A stretch of DNA of 64,000 nt from Dermacoccus abyssi (GTDB taxonomy: Bacteria > Actinomycetota > Actinomycetes > Actinomycetales > Dermatophilaceae), in NCBI RefSeq assembly GCF_034541975.1, contig NZ_JAVYJM010000001.1; one strand, 5' to 3'. A program made the translations under genes and the position numbers. Shown here piece after piece: positions 44,744 through 53,866 of the stretch (the first letter of the stretch is position 1; each line of letters begins with the position of its first letter). Under the pieces are notes generated by a model, which was not told where the DNA came from, ran no database searches, and saw only the letters and a list, made by a program, of their open reading frames with translations.

Positions 44744-44815
44744 ACGACGCGCAAAAAGCCCACCCCGGTGGGAGTGAGCTTGCGAACTCACAAGGGGTGG
44801 GCTTTCGCGCGTCGT
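44744..44815. terminator. Large nested hairpin behind the Fe-S carrier gene
   Basis: Outer arms ACGACGCGC/GCGCGTCGT, middle arms AAAGCCCACCCC/GGGGTGGGCTTT and an inner TGAG/CTCA arm form a nested stem. In minus-strand reading it follows the HesB/ErpA-like gene by about 80 bp and precedes adoK. It is unusually elaborate for a terminator but otherwise fits one. The remainder of 44565-44892 holds the adoK promoter and nothing else recognisable; GAGCTTGCGA occurs twice (44776, 44851). Confidence 0.75.
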
Positions 44816-44892
44816 GCCCGAAGCTGTGTCGCACCGAGGCTGAACTCCGAGCTTGCGAGGGGTTCAGACCGGACAACGCAGCGAGGGAAGGA

Positions 44893-45255
44893 TCAGCTGA
44901 AGCTGTCGCCGCAGGCGCAGGAGCTGCCGGCGTTGGGGTTGTCGATGGTGAAGCCCTGCTTCTCGATGGTGTCGGAGAAGTCGATGGAGGCGCCTTCGAG
45001 GTAGGGCGCGCTCATGCGGTCGACGACGACCTCGACACCGTCGAAGTCGCGCACGAGATCACCGTCGAGGGTGCGCTCGTCGAAGTAGAGCTGGTAGATC
45101 AGGCCGGAGCACCCGCCGGGCTGGACGCCGACGCGCAGACGCAGGTCGTCGCGTCCTTCCTGCTCGAGCAGGCTCTTCACCTTGGAGGCCGCGACGTCGC
45201 TCAGGTTGACGCCGTGCGTAGCGGTTTCGGTCTGGGTGTTCGTCTCCACAGTCAT
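44893..45255 (-). CDS. A-type iron-sulfur cluster carrier (HesB/ErpA-like)
   Basis: This is a 120-residue A-type Fe-S carrier. The three conserved cysteines are present in GVQPGGCSGLIY and the terminal SSCACGDSFS. The core has SKVKSLLEQEGRDDLRLRVG and the strand IDFSDTIEKQGFTIDNPNA. It delivers clusters to apoproteins; here likely clients would include LipA and other Fe-S enzymes. ATG 45255 has AGAGGA upstream at a longish spacing. The position beside adoK and before ctaC matches Rv2204c. ErpA versus IscA subtype is not resolved. Confidence 0.92.
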   Translation of the reverse strand: MTVETNTQTETATHGVNLSDVAASKVKSLLEQEGRDDLRLRVGVQPGGCSGLIYQLYFDERTLDGDLVRDFDGVEVVVDRMSAPYLEGASIDFSDTIEKQGFTIDNPNAGSSCACGDSFS

Positions 45256-45370
45256 CGTGGATCGATCCTCTCTCACGTCCTCGGTCCTGGTGGTCTCCAG
45301 GCCGTGTGTAGGGCAACAGCGGCACGCGCGTGCGTGTTCCCGGTGTACCACTGTACGCCCGCCGGGGTGG

Positions 45371-46084
45371 TCATCCGGAAGCCGCGGGCCACTGGGGGCC
45401 GAGCACCCAGGCGCCTGCGACCGCGGCAGCCAGGGCTACAGCGACGAAGGCCGTCTTCCACCAAGCTGCGGGCAGGTGGGTGGCTCGGGCGAGCGCGGAG
45501 GCGTCGTTGGCTCCGACACGGGAGGCGAACAGTTCGAGTGCCCCACGCAGACCGGCAGCGAGCAGGAAGGCGGACACGAGCGCGCACGCCGCGAGCGCCT
45601 GCTCGGGGTGGGCCCAGCGGCGCAGGGCCACGAGACCGGCCAGCACGGCGAGCATGACGACGACGCCGAAGACGTTGCGCAGCAGGAACAGCGTCCCTCC
45701 GAGCACGACGAGGAGCACGAGCACCCAGGCCTCGACGTGGTCGTATCGGGCGGCCCACACCCCGCTGAGCCCGACGAGGGAGGGCGCCGGGTAGCCCGCG
45801 AGGAGGGTGAGGACGACACCGGGGCCACCGGAACGTCCGACACTCACCGTTTCTCCCGAGGAGTCGCGGTTGAGTCGGATCGAACGAAGCCGTCGCCCGG
45901 CGAGCAGCGCGACAAGCGCGTGCCCCGCCTCGTGGACGGCTGTGACCCCATGGCGACCCCACCGATACGTCGACGGCACGAGCGCAAGGGCGACCCCGAC
46001 GACGAGGGCCACCCACAGGAGAGCCTCACCCTCGTCCACCGCGGAGGGGGCGAGGGTGAGGCTCACGCTCGAGTGGAGGTTCAC
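45371..46084 (-). CDS. M50 family metalloprotease-like membrane protein
   Basis: This is a 237-residue polytopic protein with about six hydrophobic segments. HEAGHALVALLAG near residue 51 is the HExxH zinc site within a membrane helix, as in the M50B (site-2-protease-like) group common in actinobacteria. The usual second motif (N-x2-P-x2-LDG type) is not visible, so the third zinc ligand is uncertain and activity cannot be assumed. GTG 46084 overlaps the TGA of the M20 peptidase gene by four bases (GTGA), so it is the second gene of a coupled pair. Confidence 0.8.
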   Translation of the reverse strand: MNLHSSVSLTLAPSAVDEGEALLWVALVVGVALALVPSTYRWGRHGVTAVHEAGHALVALLAGRRLRSIRLNRDSSGETVSVGRSGGPGVVLTLLAGYPAPSLVGLSGVWAARYDHVEAWVLVLLVVLGGTLFLLRNVFGVVVMLAVLAGLVALRRWAHPEQALAACALVSAFLLAAGLRGALELFASRVGANDASALARATHLPAAWWKTAFVAVALAAAVAGAWVLGPQWPAASG

Positions 46085-47448
46085 TCAGATCCGAGGCGTC
46101 GGGCGATCCGCTGCAGGAGCACGGTCTCGGCGAGGCAGACCTTCTCGAACTCGCCGAGGTGGAGCGACTCGTTGGCGCCGTGTGCGCGCGTGTCCGGGTC
46201 CTCCACGCCCGTGACGAGGAGTGCCGCGTCGGGCATCATCTCGGCGAAGAGGGACACGAAGGGAATGGAACCGCCGATGCCGACGTCCACCGGCTCGTTC
46301 TGCCAGGCGTCCGCGAAGGCGGCACGCGCCTCCTCGTAGACCGGACCGTTCGCGTCGGCGGAGAAGCCCGCACCCAATTCGTCGAGTTCGACGTTGACCT
46401 CGGCGCCCCACGGCGCCGCGTCTTCGAGGTGCTTCTTCAGCGCGTCGAAGGCCGCCTGCGGATCCTGGCTCGGCGCGACGCGCAGGGAGAGCTTGGCGCG
46501 CGCACTCGCGGTGAGGGTGTTGCTCGCGACGTCAACGCCCGGGGCGTCGATGCCGATGACCGTGATGCTCGGCTTGAGCCACAGGCGAGACGTGAGCGGA
46601 CCCGAGCCGATGAGTTGCGTGCCGGGCAGCATGCCGGCGTCCGAGCGCAGTTGGTCGGCGTCGTACTCGATCTCGGTGTGCTCGGACGCATCGAGACCGG
46701 GTACCGCGACGTTGCCCTCTGCGTCATGCAACTCGGCCATGAGGCGGCACATCGTCGTGAGGGCGTCGGGCGCGGCTCCGCCGAACATCCCCGAGTGAAC
46801 CGAGTGCTTCAACGTGCGGACGGTGACGACCGCACGCACCGTGCCGCGCAGCGTTGTCGTGAGGGCAGGCGTACCGACGGCCCAGTTCGCGGAGTCGGCG
46901 AGGACGAGCGCGTCGGAGCGCAACTCGTCGGCGTACTTCTCCAGCAGGGCGGGCAGGGAGTCGGAGGCGATCTCCTCCTCCCCCTCGATGAACAGGGTGA
47001 CGTCGCAGGGAAGGTCGTCTCCCCACGCGCGCACTGCGGCCAGGTGCGCCATGACACCGGCCTTGTCGTCGGCCGCGCCGCGACCGTAGAGACGACCGTC
47101 GCGTTCGGTCGGCTCGAACGGCGGCGTGTCCCAATCTGCGTCCGCGCCCGGCGGCTGCACGTCGTGGTGGGCGTACATGAGAACCTTCGGGGCTCCGGCC
47201 GGGCCGCTCTTGTGGGCGATGACGGCGGGGCGTCCTCCCTCGGCCACCACCTTGACGTCCATGCCCTCCGCAGCGAGCAGCTCGGCGACGGCCTCGGCCG
47301 AACGAGCAACCTGCGTCTGGTCGAAGGAGCCGAGCGAAACACTCGGGATGCGGGTCAGTTCCTTGAGGTCCTCGACGACCTTCGGCATGAGGGAACGGAC
47401 GCGTTCGCGCAGCTGCTCGAGGTCGACGACGGTGTCATTCGTGTTCAC
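46081..47448 (-). CDS. M20 family dipeptidase
   Basis: This is a 455-residue di-zinc peptidase of the M20 family (carnosinase/dipeptidase type). Metal ligands and catalytic residues are visible: YAHHDVQPPG, LYGRGAADDKAGVMAHL with the bridging Asp, and FIEGEEEIAS with the catalytic Glu. The dimerisation lid contains VRTLKHSVHSGMFGG. The late His ligand is in THGAN-like RAHGANESLHLGEF. GTG 47448 is seven bases after TACCGT on the minus strand (leaderless); GTG 47457 is an alternative. It is cytoplasmic and probably uses small peptides. It is coupled to the M50-like gene. Confidence 0.9.
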   Translation of the reverse strand: MNTNDTVVDLEQLRERVRSLMPKVVEDLKELTRIPSVSLGSFDQTQVARSAEAVAELLAAEGMDVKVVAEGGRPAVIAHKSGPAGAPKVLMYAHHDVQPPGADADWDTPPFEPTERDGRLYGRGAADDKAGVMAHLAAVRAWGDDLPCDVTLFIEGEEEIASDSLPALLEKYADELRSDALVLADSANWAVGTPALTTTLRGTVRAVVTVRTLKHSVHSGMFGGAAPDALTTMCRLMAELHDAEGNVAVPGLDASEHTEIEYDADQLRSDAGMLPGTQLIGSGPLTSRLWLKPSITVIGIDAPGVDVASNTLTASARAKLSLRVAPSQDPQAAFDALKKHLEDAAPWGAEVNVELDELGAGFSADANGPVYEEARAAFADAWQNEPVDVGIGGSIPFVSLFAEMMPDAALLVTGVEDPDTRAHGANESLHLGEFEKVCLAETVLLQRIARRLGSE

Positions 47449-47520
47449 ACCGGCCACGGTATCGTCCGCGGCGAGCGAGTCGTCCGATCCCACGCACCGA
47501 GGGTGACCTACCATGATCGG

Positions 47521-48126
47521 GTGTTCGGACGAGACAAGACCACGACCCAGGGCGCTACACGCGTCGAAGCCTCCACGACGGCGGAAACCCCCGTTTCCCC
47601 GGTGAAGGAGCGTCCGGGCGCCAAGAACCGCCCGACGCCCAAGCGCAAGGATCAAGAGGCCGCGCGTCGCCGCCCCCTCGTGGAGACAGACCGCAAGGCC
47701 GCCAAAGCGGCGAACAAGCAGCGTGCCCGCGAGGCGCGCCTCGCCCAGCGCGCCGCAGCCGAGCGGGGCGACGACAGCGCCCTTCCCGCCCGCGACCGCG
47801 GCCCGGAGAAGCGCTACATCCGCGACCGTGTCGACTCACGCCTCAACATCGGTGAGATCGCACTTCCGCTCATGCTCGTCGCGGTCATCGTCATGTTCGT
47901 GCCGAACCCGTCGATCCAGTCTCTCGGGCTCATCATCGTGTGGGCCGTGCTGCTCATCGCCCTCTTCGACGCGATCTTCATGTGGCGCAGCACGAAGAAC
48001 CGCCTCATCCAGAAGTTCGGTGCGGCACCGCGCGGCGGCGCCGGCTACGCCATCATGCGCGCCATGCAGATCCGCCGCGGCCGCTTCCCCCGGCCCGTCG
48101 TCAAGCGCGGCGAGAAGATCGACTGA
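47521..48126 (+). CDS. DUF3043 membrane protein
   Basis: This is a 201-residue protein of the actinobacterial DUF3043 family. The N-terminal half is highly charged (Lys/Arg/Glu, with GAKNRPTPKRKDQEAARRRP), followed by RYIRDRVDSRLNIGEIALPL, two hydrophobic helices (about residues 115-155), and a basic C-terminal tail. GTG 47521 is six bases after TACCAT (47509-47514), a leaderless pattern shared with its divergent M20 neighbour, the two starts being only 72 bp apart. Function unknown. Confidence 0.85.
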   Translation: MFGRDKTTTQGATRVEASTTAETPVSPVKERPGAKNRPTPKRKDQEAARRRPLVETDRKAAKAANKQRAREARLAQRAAAERGDDSALPARDRGPEKRYIRDRVDSRLNIGEIALPLMLVAVIVMFVPNPSIQSLGLIIVWAVLLIALFDAIFMWRSTKNRLIQKFGAAPRGGAGYAIMRAMQIRRGRFPRPVVKRGEKID

Positions 48127-48130
48127 CACC

Positions 48131-48313
48131 TCAGGCGTTCAGCGGCATCGGCCCGTAGACGGCCTCCTCACCATTCATGAGCGTGACCTCCTCGACACCC
48201 TCGTCGAGGAGGTCTTGCCATGTCTGCGACAGCCAGGCCTCGGCGTCCTCCTGGGAGGAGAAGGGTCCGCCGACACGGGCGGACGTCTCACTGGTCCAGT
48301 TCCACTCGTCCAT
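48131..48313 (-). CDS. Small acidic conserved protein
   Basis: This is a 60-residue protein beginning MDEWNWTSETSARVGGPFSS, then a helix SQEDAEAWLSQTWQDLLDEG and a strand with VEEVTLMNGEEAVYGPM. The composition and pattern match small actinobacterial proteins I have seen annotated only as hypothetical. ATG 48313 is seven bases after TAGGCT on the minus strand, supporting real expression. It converges with the DUF3043 gene (4 bp between stops). Confidence 0.78.
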   Translation of the reverse strand: MDEWNWTSETSARVGGPFSSQEDAEAWLSQTWQDLLDEGVEEVTLMNGEEAVYGPMPLNA

Positions 48314-48391
48314 GCCTGTGAGCCTACGAGCCGTGCCGCGTCGACGGCGGCACTAGGGTGACGGAGAAACCGATCTTCGAAGGAGACGCAC

Positions 48392-48979
48392 ATGTCCGCT
48401 ACGTCCGAGATCCTGTCCGAGCTTCCGATCGATCAGCTCGCCGAGCAGGTGGGCGCGAGCCCTGAGGAAACCGAGGCCGCCGTGCGCAGCGTCGTGCCTG
48501 CCCTCCTCGGCGGCATGGAGGCCAACATCCAGCACCCCGGCGGGCAGAGTGCCCTGCTCGAGGCGCTCGGCGGTCACGTCGACTCCTCCCCCACGCTCGA
48601 CGAGGTGAACACGGACGACGGCGCCAAGATCGCCCAGCACGTCTTCGGCGACCAGCAGGACGCCGTCGTCAACCAGCTCGGCGGTCTGCCGGGCACGAGC
48701 AACGACCTCGTGCGACGACTCATACCGATCATCGCGCCGATCGTCATCTCCTACCTTGCCAAGCGGGTTCTCGGTGGAGGCGCGGACACCAACGCCTCGG
48801 CCGGCGCCGGTTCCAGCGCCGACATCCTGACGCAGATCCTCTCGGGCGTTCTCGGTGGCTCCGTGCCGGGTGCCCAGTCGGCCGGACAGGGGAGCCAGCA
48901 GGCTCAACCCCAGCAGCAAGCGGGCCCGAACTGGGGCGACATCCTCGGCAACGTCCTCGGTGGCGGCACGCGTATCTGA
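48392..48979 (+). CDS. DUF937 domain protein
   Basis: This is a 195-residue protein of the DUF937 (YidB-like) family. It has ELPIDQLAEQVGASPEETEA, VVPALLGGMEANIQHPGG, HVFGDQQDAVVNQLG and LIPIIAPIVISYLAKRVLGG, then a Ser/Gly/Gln-rich linker and a terminal WGDILGNVLGGGTR. ATG 48392 has GAAGGAG upstream; TAGGGT at 48354-48359 is the probable -10. It is monocistronic, followed by a strong hairpin. Function unknown. Confidence 0.85.
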   Translation: MSATSEILSELPIDQLAEQVGASPEETEAAVRSVVPALLGGMEANIQHPGGQSALLEALGGHVDSSPTLDEVNTDDGAKIAQHVFGDQQDAVVNQLGGLPGTSNDLVRRLIPIIAPIVISYLAKRVLGGGADTNASAGAGSSADILTQILSGVLGGSVPGAQSAGQGSQQAQPQQQAGPNWGDILGNVLGGGTRI

Positions 48980-48997
48980 CGCCGGCGCCGAACACAC

Positions 48998-49037
48998 CGA
49001 AGCGGCCGCTCCCCTGGCGAGGGGAGCGGCCGCTTCG
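48998..49037. terminator. Bidirectional terminator between DUF937 and gcvT
   Basis: A perfect 17-bp stem (CGAAGCGGCCGCTCCCC and its complement) with a TGGCGA loop lies between the convergent genes. Confidence 0.92.
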
Positions 49038-49069
49038 TCGTGAGTGCGCCGAACGGCGTCGGCGCGGGG

Positions 49070-50173
49070 TCAGTTGGAGCGCGTCTGGACCTCGACGAAC
49101 GGCGGCTTCGTCACGACAGCCTCGAGGAGTCGACCGCGCACGTCGACGGCCACGGTGTCGCCCTCGGCGACGTCCGGGAGCATCAGCGCGAGCGCGACGC
49201 CCTGGCCGAGCGTGGGCGAGAACGTGCCCGAGGTGACCTCACCGAGTTCCTCGCCCTCGGTGCTGCGCACGACGCAGTGGGCACGCGGGATGCCGCGACC
49301 GGTCAGCTTGAGGCCGCGCGAAATGCGACGCGGACCCTCGGCCTTCTCCTTCGTGAGCGCGTCCTTGCCCCAGAAGGAGTCCTTCTTCCACCCCACGGCC
49401 CAGCCGGCGCGAGCCTGGACGGGCGTGATGTCGAGCGACAGGTCCTGACCGTGCAGCGGGTAGCCCATCTCGGTGCGCAGCGTGTCGCGAGCGCCGAGCC
49501 CGCAGGGCAGGCCCTCGTAGGGAGCGGCTGCTTCGAGGAGTGCGTCCCACAGGGCGAGGGCGTCCTCCCAGCGGCTGACGAGTTCGTAGCCGCGCTCACC
49601 CGTGTAGCCGGTGCGGCAGACGGTGAGCGGGCGGCCCTCCCACTCGGCCTCGTCGAAGCTCATGTAGTCGTGGTCGACCGGCAGGCCCAGCGCCGAGACG
49701 ACCTCGTCCGACTTGGGCCCCTGAACGGCGAGGACGGCGAACTCCTCGTGCGCGTCGCGCACGGTGATGCCCTTCGGGGCGGCCTCGGCGAGACGACGCA
49801 CGACCTCGGCGGTGTTGGCGGCGTTGGGGATGAGGAACAGGTCGTCCTCGGCCTTGACGTAGACGATGAGGTCGTCGACGACGCCGCCGGACTCGTCGCA
49901 GCACATCGTGTACTGAGCCTTGCCGGGTTGGATCTTGCGCAGGTCGTTGGACAGGCATACGTTGACGAAGTCGAGGGCCCCCTCGCCCTGGACCGTCGCC
50001 TTCCCGAGGTGGCTGACGTCGAAGATGCCGACACGCTCGCGCACGGCCGTGTGCTCGCGCACGACGCCGCCGCCGGGGTACTCGATCGGCATGGCCCACC
50101 CACCGAAGTCGGCCATCTTGGCCCCCAGGGCGCGGTGACGCTCGTCGAGCGGGGACAGTTTCGCTTCACTCAT
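49070..50173 (-). CDS. gcvT: Glycine cleavage system T protein (aminomethyltransferase)
   Basis: This is a 367-residue tetrahydrofolate-dependent aminomethyltransferase. It starts with LSPLDERHRALGAKMADFGG, then the folate-binding EYPGGGVVREHTAVRERVGI, DVSHLGKATVQG, CRTGYTGERGYEL and GLGARDTLRTEMGYPLHGQD. The N-terminal catalytic Asp region and the C-terminal barrel GEVTSGTFSPTLG are complete. GcvH and GcvP are not in this window. ATG 50173 is seven bases after TAGGTT on the minus strand (leaderless). It is divergent from the aminopeptidase gene, as for Rv2211c/pepB in M. tuberculosis. Confidence 0.95.
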   Translation of the reverse strand: MSEAKLSPLDERHRALGAKMADFGGWAMPIEYPGGGVVREHTAVRERVGIFDVSHLGKATVQGEGALDFVNVCLSNDLRKIQPGKAQYTMCCDESGGVVDDLIVYVKAEDDLFLIPNAANTAEVVRRLAEAAPKGITVRDAHEEFAVLAVQGPKSDEVVSALGLPVDHDYMSFDEAEWEGRPLTVCRTGYTGERGYELVSRWEDALALWDALLEAAAPYEGLPCGLGARDTLRTEMGYPLHGQDLSLDITPVQARAGWAVGWKKDSFWGKDALTKEKAEGPRRISRGLKLTGRGIPRAHCVVRSTEGEELGEVTSGTFSPTLGQGVALALMLPDVAEGDTVAVDVRGRLLEAVVTKPPFVEVQTRSN

Positions 50174-50290
50174 ACAGCCGAACCTATCGCCCCGGACGAT
50201 CGTCCGGGGCGGATGGGGCCGCTAGGGTCGACGAGGAGCAGTTTCGCGACCCCTCGCGGGTCGATCATTCGCAAGAGAAAGGCACTTCAC

Positions 50291-51775
50291 GTGACCACCG
50301 TGAACCTCAGCGACAAGGCCACCGCCGCGTCCAAGGCCGACGTCCTCGTCGTCCTCACCGCGAAGTCGAAGGACGGAGCCCGTGTCGTCGACCCGCAGGG
50401 CGTCTCCGCCGAGACCGTGAAGGCCGTCAACGCCGCCCTCGGCACCCTCAAGGCCAAAGCGAGCGCCGACGAGGTCGTGCGCCTCGCCGGTATCGCCGGC
50501 ACCGGGGGCGTCGTGCTCGCCGTCGGTTCCGGCCAGGAGCGCGATGATGCCCTCACCGACGTCGGCGCGCAGCGTGACGCCGCCGGCAGCGCTGCCCGCG
50601 CGCTCGCGGACGTCGAGAGCGCCGTCTTCGCCTTCCCCGCGAGCCACGCCGAGGCCGTCGGCGCCGTCACCGAGGGCGTCCTCCTGGGCGCTTATGTGTA
50701 CGGCGAGTACAAGAAGGAGCCGACGAAGCCCGTCGACGACGTGAAGATCCTCGTCGCCGACGCCAAGGAGAAGGGCCTGACGCAGGCCGTCGCCGACGCG
50801 ACGATCCGCGCCAACGCGCAGAACTGGGCCCGTGACCTCGTCAACATGCCGCCGCTCGACCTCTACCCCGGTTCGTTCGCCGAGATCGTGCGCAAGCGCC
50901 TCGCGAGCTCGAAGGTCAAGGTCGCCGTCATGGACGAGAAGGCCCTCGCCAAGGCCGAGTGCGGCGGCCTCATCGGCGTCGGGCGCGGATCGGCGCGCCC
51001 GCCGCGTCTGGTCACCCTCACGTACAAGCCGAGCAACGCCAAGCGCCACATCTCGATCGTCGGCAAGGGCATCACGTTCGACTCCGGCGGCCTGTGCATC
51101 AAGCCCGCCAACGGCATGGTGACGATGAAGTGCGACATGGCCGGCGCCGCCGCCGTCGCTGCCTTCGTCGAAGCTGCCGCCGAACTCGAACTGCCGGTCG
51201 CCGTCACCGGCTACCTGTGCCTCGCAGAGAACATGACCGGCGCCGACGCCCAGCGCCCCGGTGACGTCATCCGCATGCACGACGGCACGACGGTGGAGAT
51301 CGACAACACCGACGCCGAAGGTCGCCTCGTCATGGCCGACGGCCTCTGCTACGCCAGCGCCGAGGAGCCCGATCTCATCATCGACATCGCCACCCTCACG
51401 GGCGCTGCGGTGCTCGCTCTCGGCAACCGCACGGCCGCGGTCGTCGGCAACAACGACGAGGTCCGGGACGACGTCATCTCCGCCTCCGACCGCGTGGGCG
51501 AGCACATGTGGCCGATGCCGCTGCTCGACCACCTGCGCCCGAGCATCAACTCCGAGGTCGCCGACCTCAAGCACACCGGCGAGCGCATGGGCGGACTCAT
51601 CACGGCCGCCATGTTCCTCAAGGAGTTCGTCGGTGAGAAGAACGGTGAGCAGATCGACTGGGTGCACCTCGACATCGCCGCTCCGGCGTTCAACGAGGGC
51701 GGCGCCTACGGCTTCACCCCCAAGGGCGGCACCGGCTTTGCCGTGCGCACGCTGCTCGAGGTCGCCGCATCCTGA
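50291..51775 (+). CDS. pepA: Leucyl aminopeptidase (M17)
   Basis: This is a 494-residue cytosolic di-metal aminopeptidase. The M17 metal and catalytic residues are visible in IVGKGITFDSGGLCIKP, TMKCDMAGAAAV and the signature NTDAEGRLVMAD. The N-terminal macro-like domain is present and ends near WARDLVNMPPLDLYPG. It removes N-terminal residues in peptide turnover. GTG 50291 has AAAGG upstream; TAGGGT at 50223-50228 is a likely -10. Called pepA by family; the mycobacterial counterpart is named pepB. Confidence 0.94.
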   Translation: MTTVNLSDKATAASKADVLVVLTAKSKDGARVVDPQGVSAETVKAVNAALGTLKAKASADEVVRLAGIAGTGGVVLAVGSGQERDDALTDVGAQRDAAGSAARALADVESAVFAFPASHAEAVGAVTEGVLLGAYVYGEYKKEPTKPVDDVKILVADAKEKGLTQAVADATIRANAQNWARDLVNMPPLDLYPGSFAEIVRKRLASSKVKVAVMDEKALAKAECGGLIGVGRGSARPPRLVTLTYKPSNAKRHISIVGKGITFDSGGLCIKPANGMVTMKCDMAGAAAVAAFVEAAAELELPVAVTGYLCLAENMTGADAQRPGDVIRMHDGTTVEIDNTDAEGRLVMADGLCYASAEEPDLIIDIATLTGAAVLALGNRTAAVVGNNDEVRDDVISASDRVGEHMWPMPLLDHLRPSINSEVADLKHTGERMGGLITAAMFLKEFVGEKNGEQIDWVHLDIAAPAFNEGGAYGFTPKGGTGFAVRTLLEVAAS

Positions 51776-51976
51776 CGCGGCCCTCCCCGCGCGAATCCGG
51801 GCCGTTCCGAGGAAGCCCAACTTCCTACTGACGGGTACTGGCCCGGGTTTCCGCAACCTCGCTCGACAGTGACAAGATGGGGTCTGATCGGGAGCCCGTT
51901 TCGCGACCCGCCCCCGGAGTCGACAACTTCATCCGCGACCCCAAACGTGCAATTTGGATTGAGGAGACCTCCACCC

Positions 51977-53833
51977 ATGTCTGACCGCGTGACCATGCCG
52001 GCCCTCGGCGAGTCGGTGACCGAAGGCACCGTGACCCGTTGGCTGAAGAACGTCGGTGACACCGTTGCCGTTGACGAGCCGCTGCTCGAGGTCTCCACGG
52101 ACAAGGTCGACACCGAGATTCCGTCCCCGGTTGCCGGCACGCTGCAAGAGATCCTCGTCGAAGAGGACGAGACGGTGCCGGTCGGCGCTGACCTCGCCGT
52201 CGTCGGCGACGGTGAGGCCTCCGGCGGTTCCGACTCCTCCGACGACTCGGCCGAGGCCGAGGACAAGGGCGAGGAGAAGACCGAGGAAGCTGCTGAGGAG
52301 ACCTCCTCCGAGAAGGAGTCCAAGTCCTCCGACGACGAGCAGAAGTCCGAAGAGCCCAAGCAGGAAGCTGCTTCCTCCGGCGGCGGCGAGGTCTCCGGTG
52401 GCGAGAAGGTGACGATGCCGGCGCTCGGCGAGTCCGTCACCGAGGGCACCATCACGCGCTGGCTCAAGGCGGAGGGCGACGACGTCGCCGTCGACGAGCC
52501 GCTGCTCGAGGTCTCCACGGACAAGGTCGACACCGAGGTTCCCTCCCCCGTGGCGGGCAAGCTGACGAAGATCCTGGTTTCCGAGGACGAGACGGTGCCG
52601 GTCGGCGCCGACCTCGCCGTCATCGGGGGCGAGGCGGGCGGTTCGTCGTCCGGTTCGTCCGACGACTCGGCCGAGTCCGAGGAGAAGGCCGAGCAGCCGC
52701 AGGAGTCCGTCGACTCCGAGAAGCAGGACGAGGCCGTCGAGGCTGCCGAGAACAAGTCCGAGACCTCCGAGCCCGAGAAGGCTCCCGAGGCGAAGGAAGA
52801 GCCGAAGCAGGAGGCTCCCGCCAAGGAGTCTTCCTCCAGCGACCAGGGTGACAAGCAGCAGGAGGCCTCGACGAAGGTCGACAACTCCGGCACGTACGTC
52901 ACGCCGCTCGTGCGCAAGATCGCGGCCGAGAACAACATCGACCTGTCGTCCATCAAGGGCACCGGTGTCGGCGGTCGTATCCGTAAGCAGGACGTCCTCG
53001 ACGCCGCCAAGGCCGCTTCGGCGCCCAAGGAAGAGGCACCGGCCCCCACACAGGAGTCGGCTGCCGCTGCTCCCGCAGCTTCGGCCACGCCGCAGGCCGC
53101 TCCCCAGGCGTCCGCCGAGGCCCAGGCCAAGCGCGGCACGACCGAGAAGATGTCGCGTCTGCGCAAGGTCATCGCCCAGCGCATGGTCGAGTCGCTCGCC
53201 ACGTCGGCGCAGCTCACGGCCGTCGTCGAGGTCGACATGACCAAGGTCGCCGCCACGCGTGCGCGCAACAAGGAGAACTTCAAGTCCCGCGAGGGCGTCA
53301 ACCTCTCCTACCTGCCGTTCATCACGACGGCGGTCGTCGAGGCACTCAAGGCGTTCCCGCAGGTCAACTCCTCGGTCGACGGCGAGAACATCGTCTACCA
53401 CAACGCCGAGCACATCGGCATTGCGGTTGACACGCCGCGCGGCCTGCTCGTGCCGGTCGTCAAGGACGCCGGCGACCTGTCGATCGCCGGCATCGCGAAG
53501 AAGATCGCCGACCTTGCCGCGCGTACGCGTGACAACAAGGTCACGCCGGACGAGTTGGGTGGTGGCACGTTCACCATCTCCAACATCGGCTCGAACGGTT
53601 CGCTCCTCGACACGCCGATCATCAACCAGCCGCAGGTCGCCATCCTCGGCACCGGCGCGATGACGAAGCGCCCGGTTGTCGTCACGGACGAGTTCGGCAA
53701 CGACTCCATCGCGGTCCGCCAGATGATGTACCTCGTCCTCACCTACGACCACCGCGTGGTCGACGGCGCGGACGCCGGTCGCTTCCTATCGGCCGTCAAG
53801 GCCCGTCTGGAAGAGGGCGCCTTCGAGGTGTGA
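51977..53833 (+). CDS. 2-oxoacid dehydrogenase E2 component with two lipoyl domains
   Basis: This is a 618-residue dihydrolipoamide acyltransferase. Two lipoyl domains (about residues 3-80 and 143-219), each with the lipoylated Lys in EVSTDKVDTE, are joined by Glu/Ser-rich linkers. The E3-binding domain TYVTPLVRKIAAENNIDL is near 310-345. The catalytic domain ends in YDHRVVDGADAGRFL with the His-Asp pair. It could be the pyruvate or 2-oxoglutarate dehydrogenase E2 (DlaT/SucB); M. tuberculosis DlaT is in this position and serves pyruvate dehydrogenase. The lipoyl-attachment genes lipB and lipA lie 3 kb downstream. ATG 51977 has GAGGAG upstream. Confidence 0.94.
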   Translation: MSDRVTMPALGESVTEGTVTRWLKNVGDTVAVDEPLLEVSTDKVDTEIPSPVAGTLQEILVEEDETVPVGADLAVVGDGEASGGSDSSDDSAEAEDKGEEKTEEAAEETSSEKESKSSDDEQKSEEPKQEAASSGGGEVSGGEKVTMPALGESVTEGTITRWLKAEGDDVAVDEPLLEVSTDKVDTEVPSPVAGKLTKILVSEDETVPVGADLAVIGGEAGGSSSGSSDDSAESEEKAEQPQESVDSEKQDEAVEAAENKSETSEPEKAPEAKEEPKQEAPAKESSSSDQGDKQQEASTKVDNSGTYVTPLVRKIAAENNIDLSSIKGTGVGGRIRKQDVLDAAKAASAPKEEAPAPTQESAAAAPAASATPQAAPQASAEAQAKRGTTEKMSRLRKVIAQRMVESLATSAQLTAVVEVDMTKVAATRARNKENFKSREGVNLSYLPFITTAVVEALKAFPQVNSSVDGENIVYHNAEHIGIAVDTPRGLLVPVVKDAGDLSIAGIAKKIADLAARTRDNKVTPDELGGGTFTISNIGSNGSLLDTPIINQPQVAILGTGAMTKRPVVVTDEFGNDSIAVRQMMYLVLTYDHRVVDGADAGRFLSAVKARLEEGAFEV

Positions 53834-53866
53834 CACTCAGGCGGTCCGACGGCATAATCTGAAGCC

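Noticed and set aside
44565..44892. Possible small RNA or coding gene between adoK and the Fe-S carrier gene
   Set aside because: The conspicuous structure is explained by a nested terminator hairpin and the adoK promoter; the short frames there have no start signals.
51706..53301. A Ser-rich 531-codon minus-strand frame opposite the E2 gene, resembling a cell-wall protein
   Set aside because: Its Ser repeats are the reverse complement of Glu/Ser linkers in the E2 protein; no signal peptide or ribosome site.
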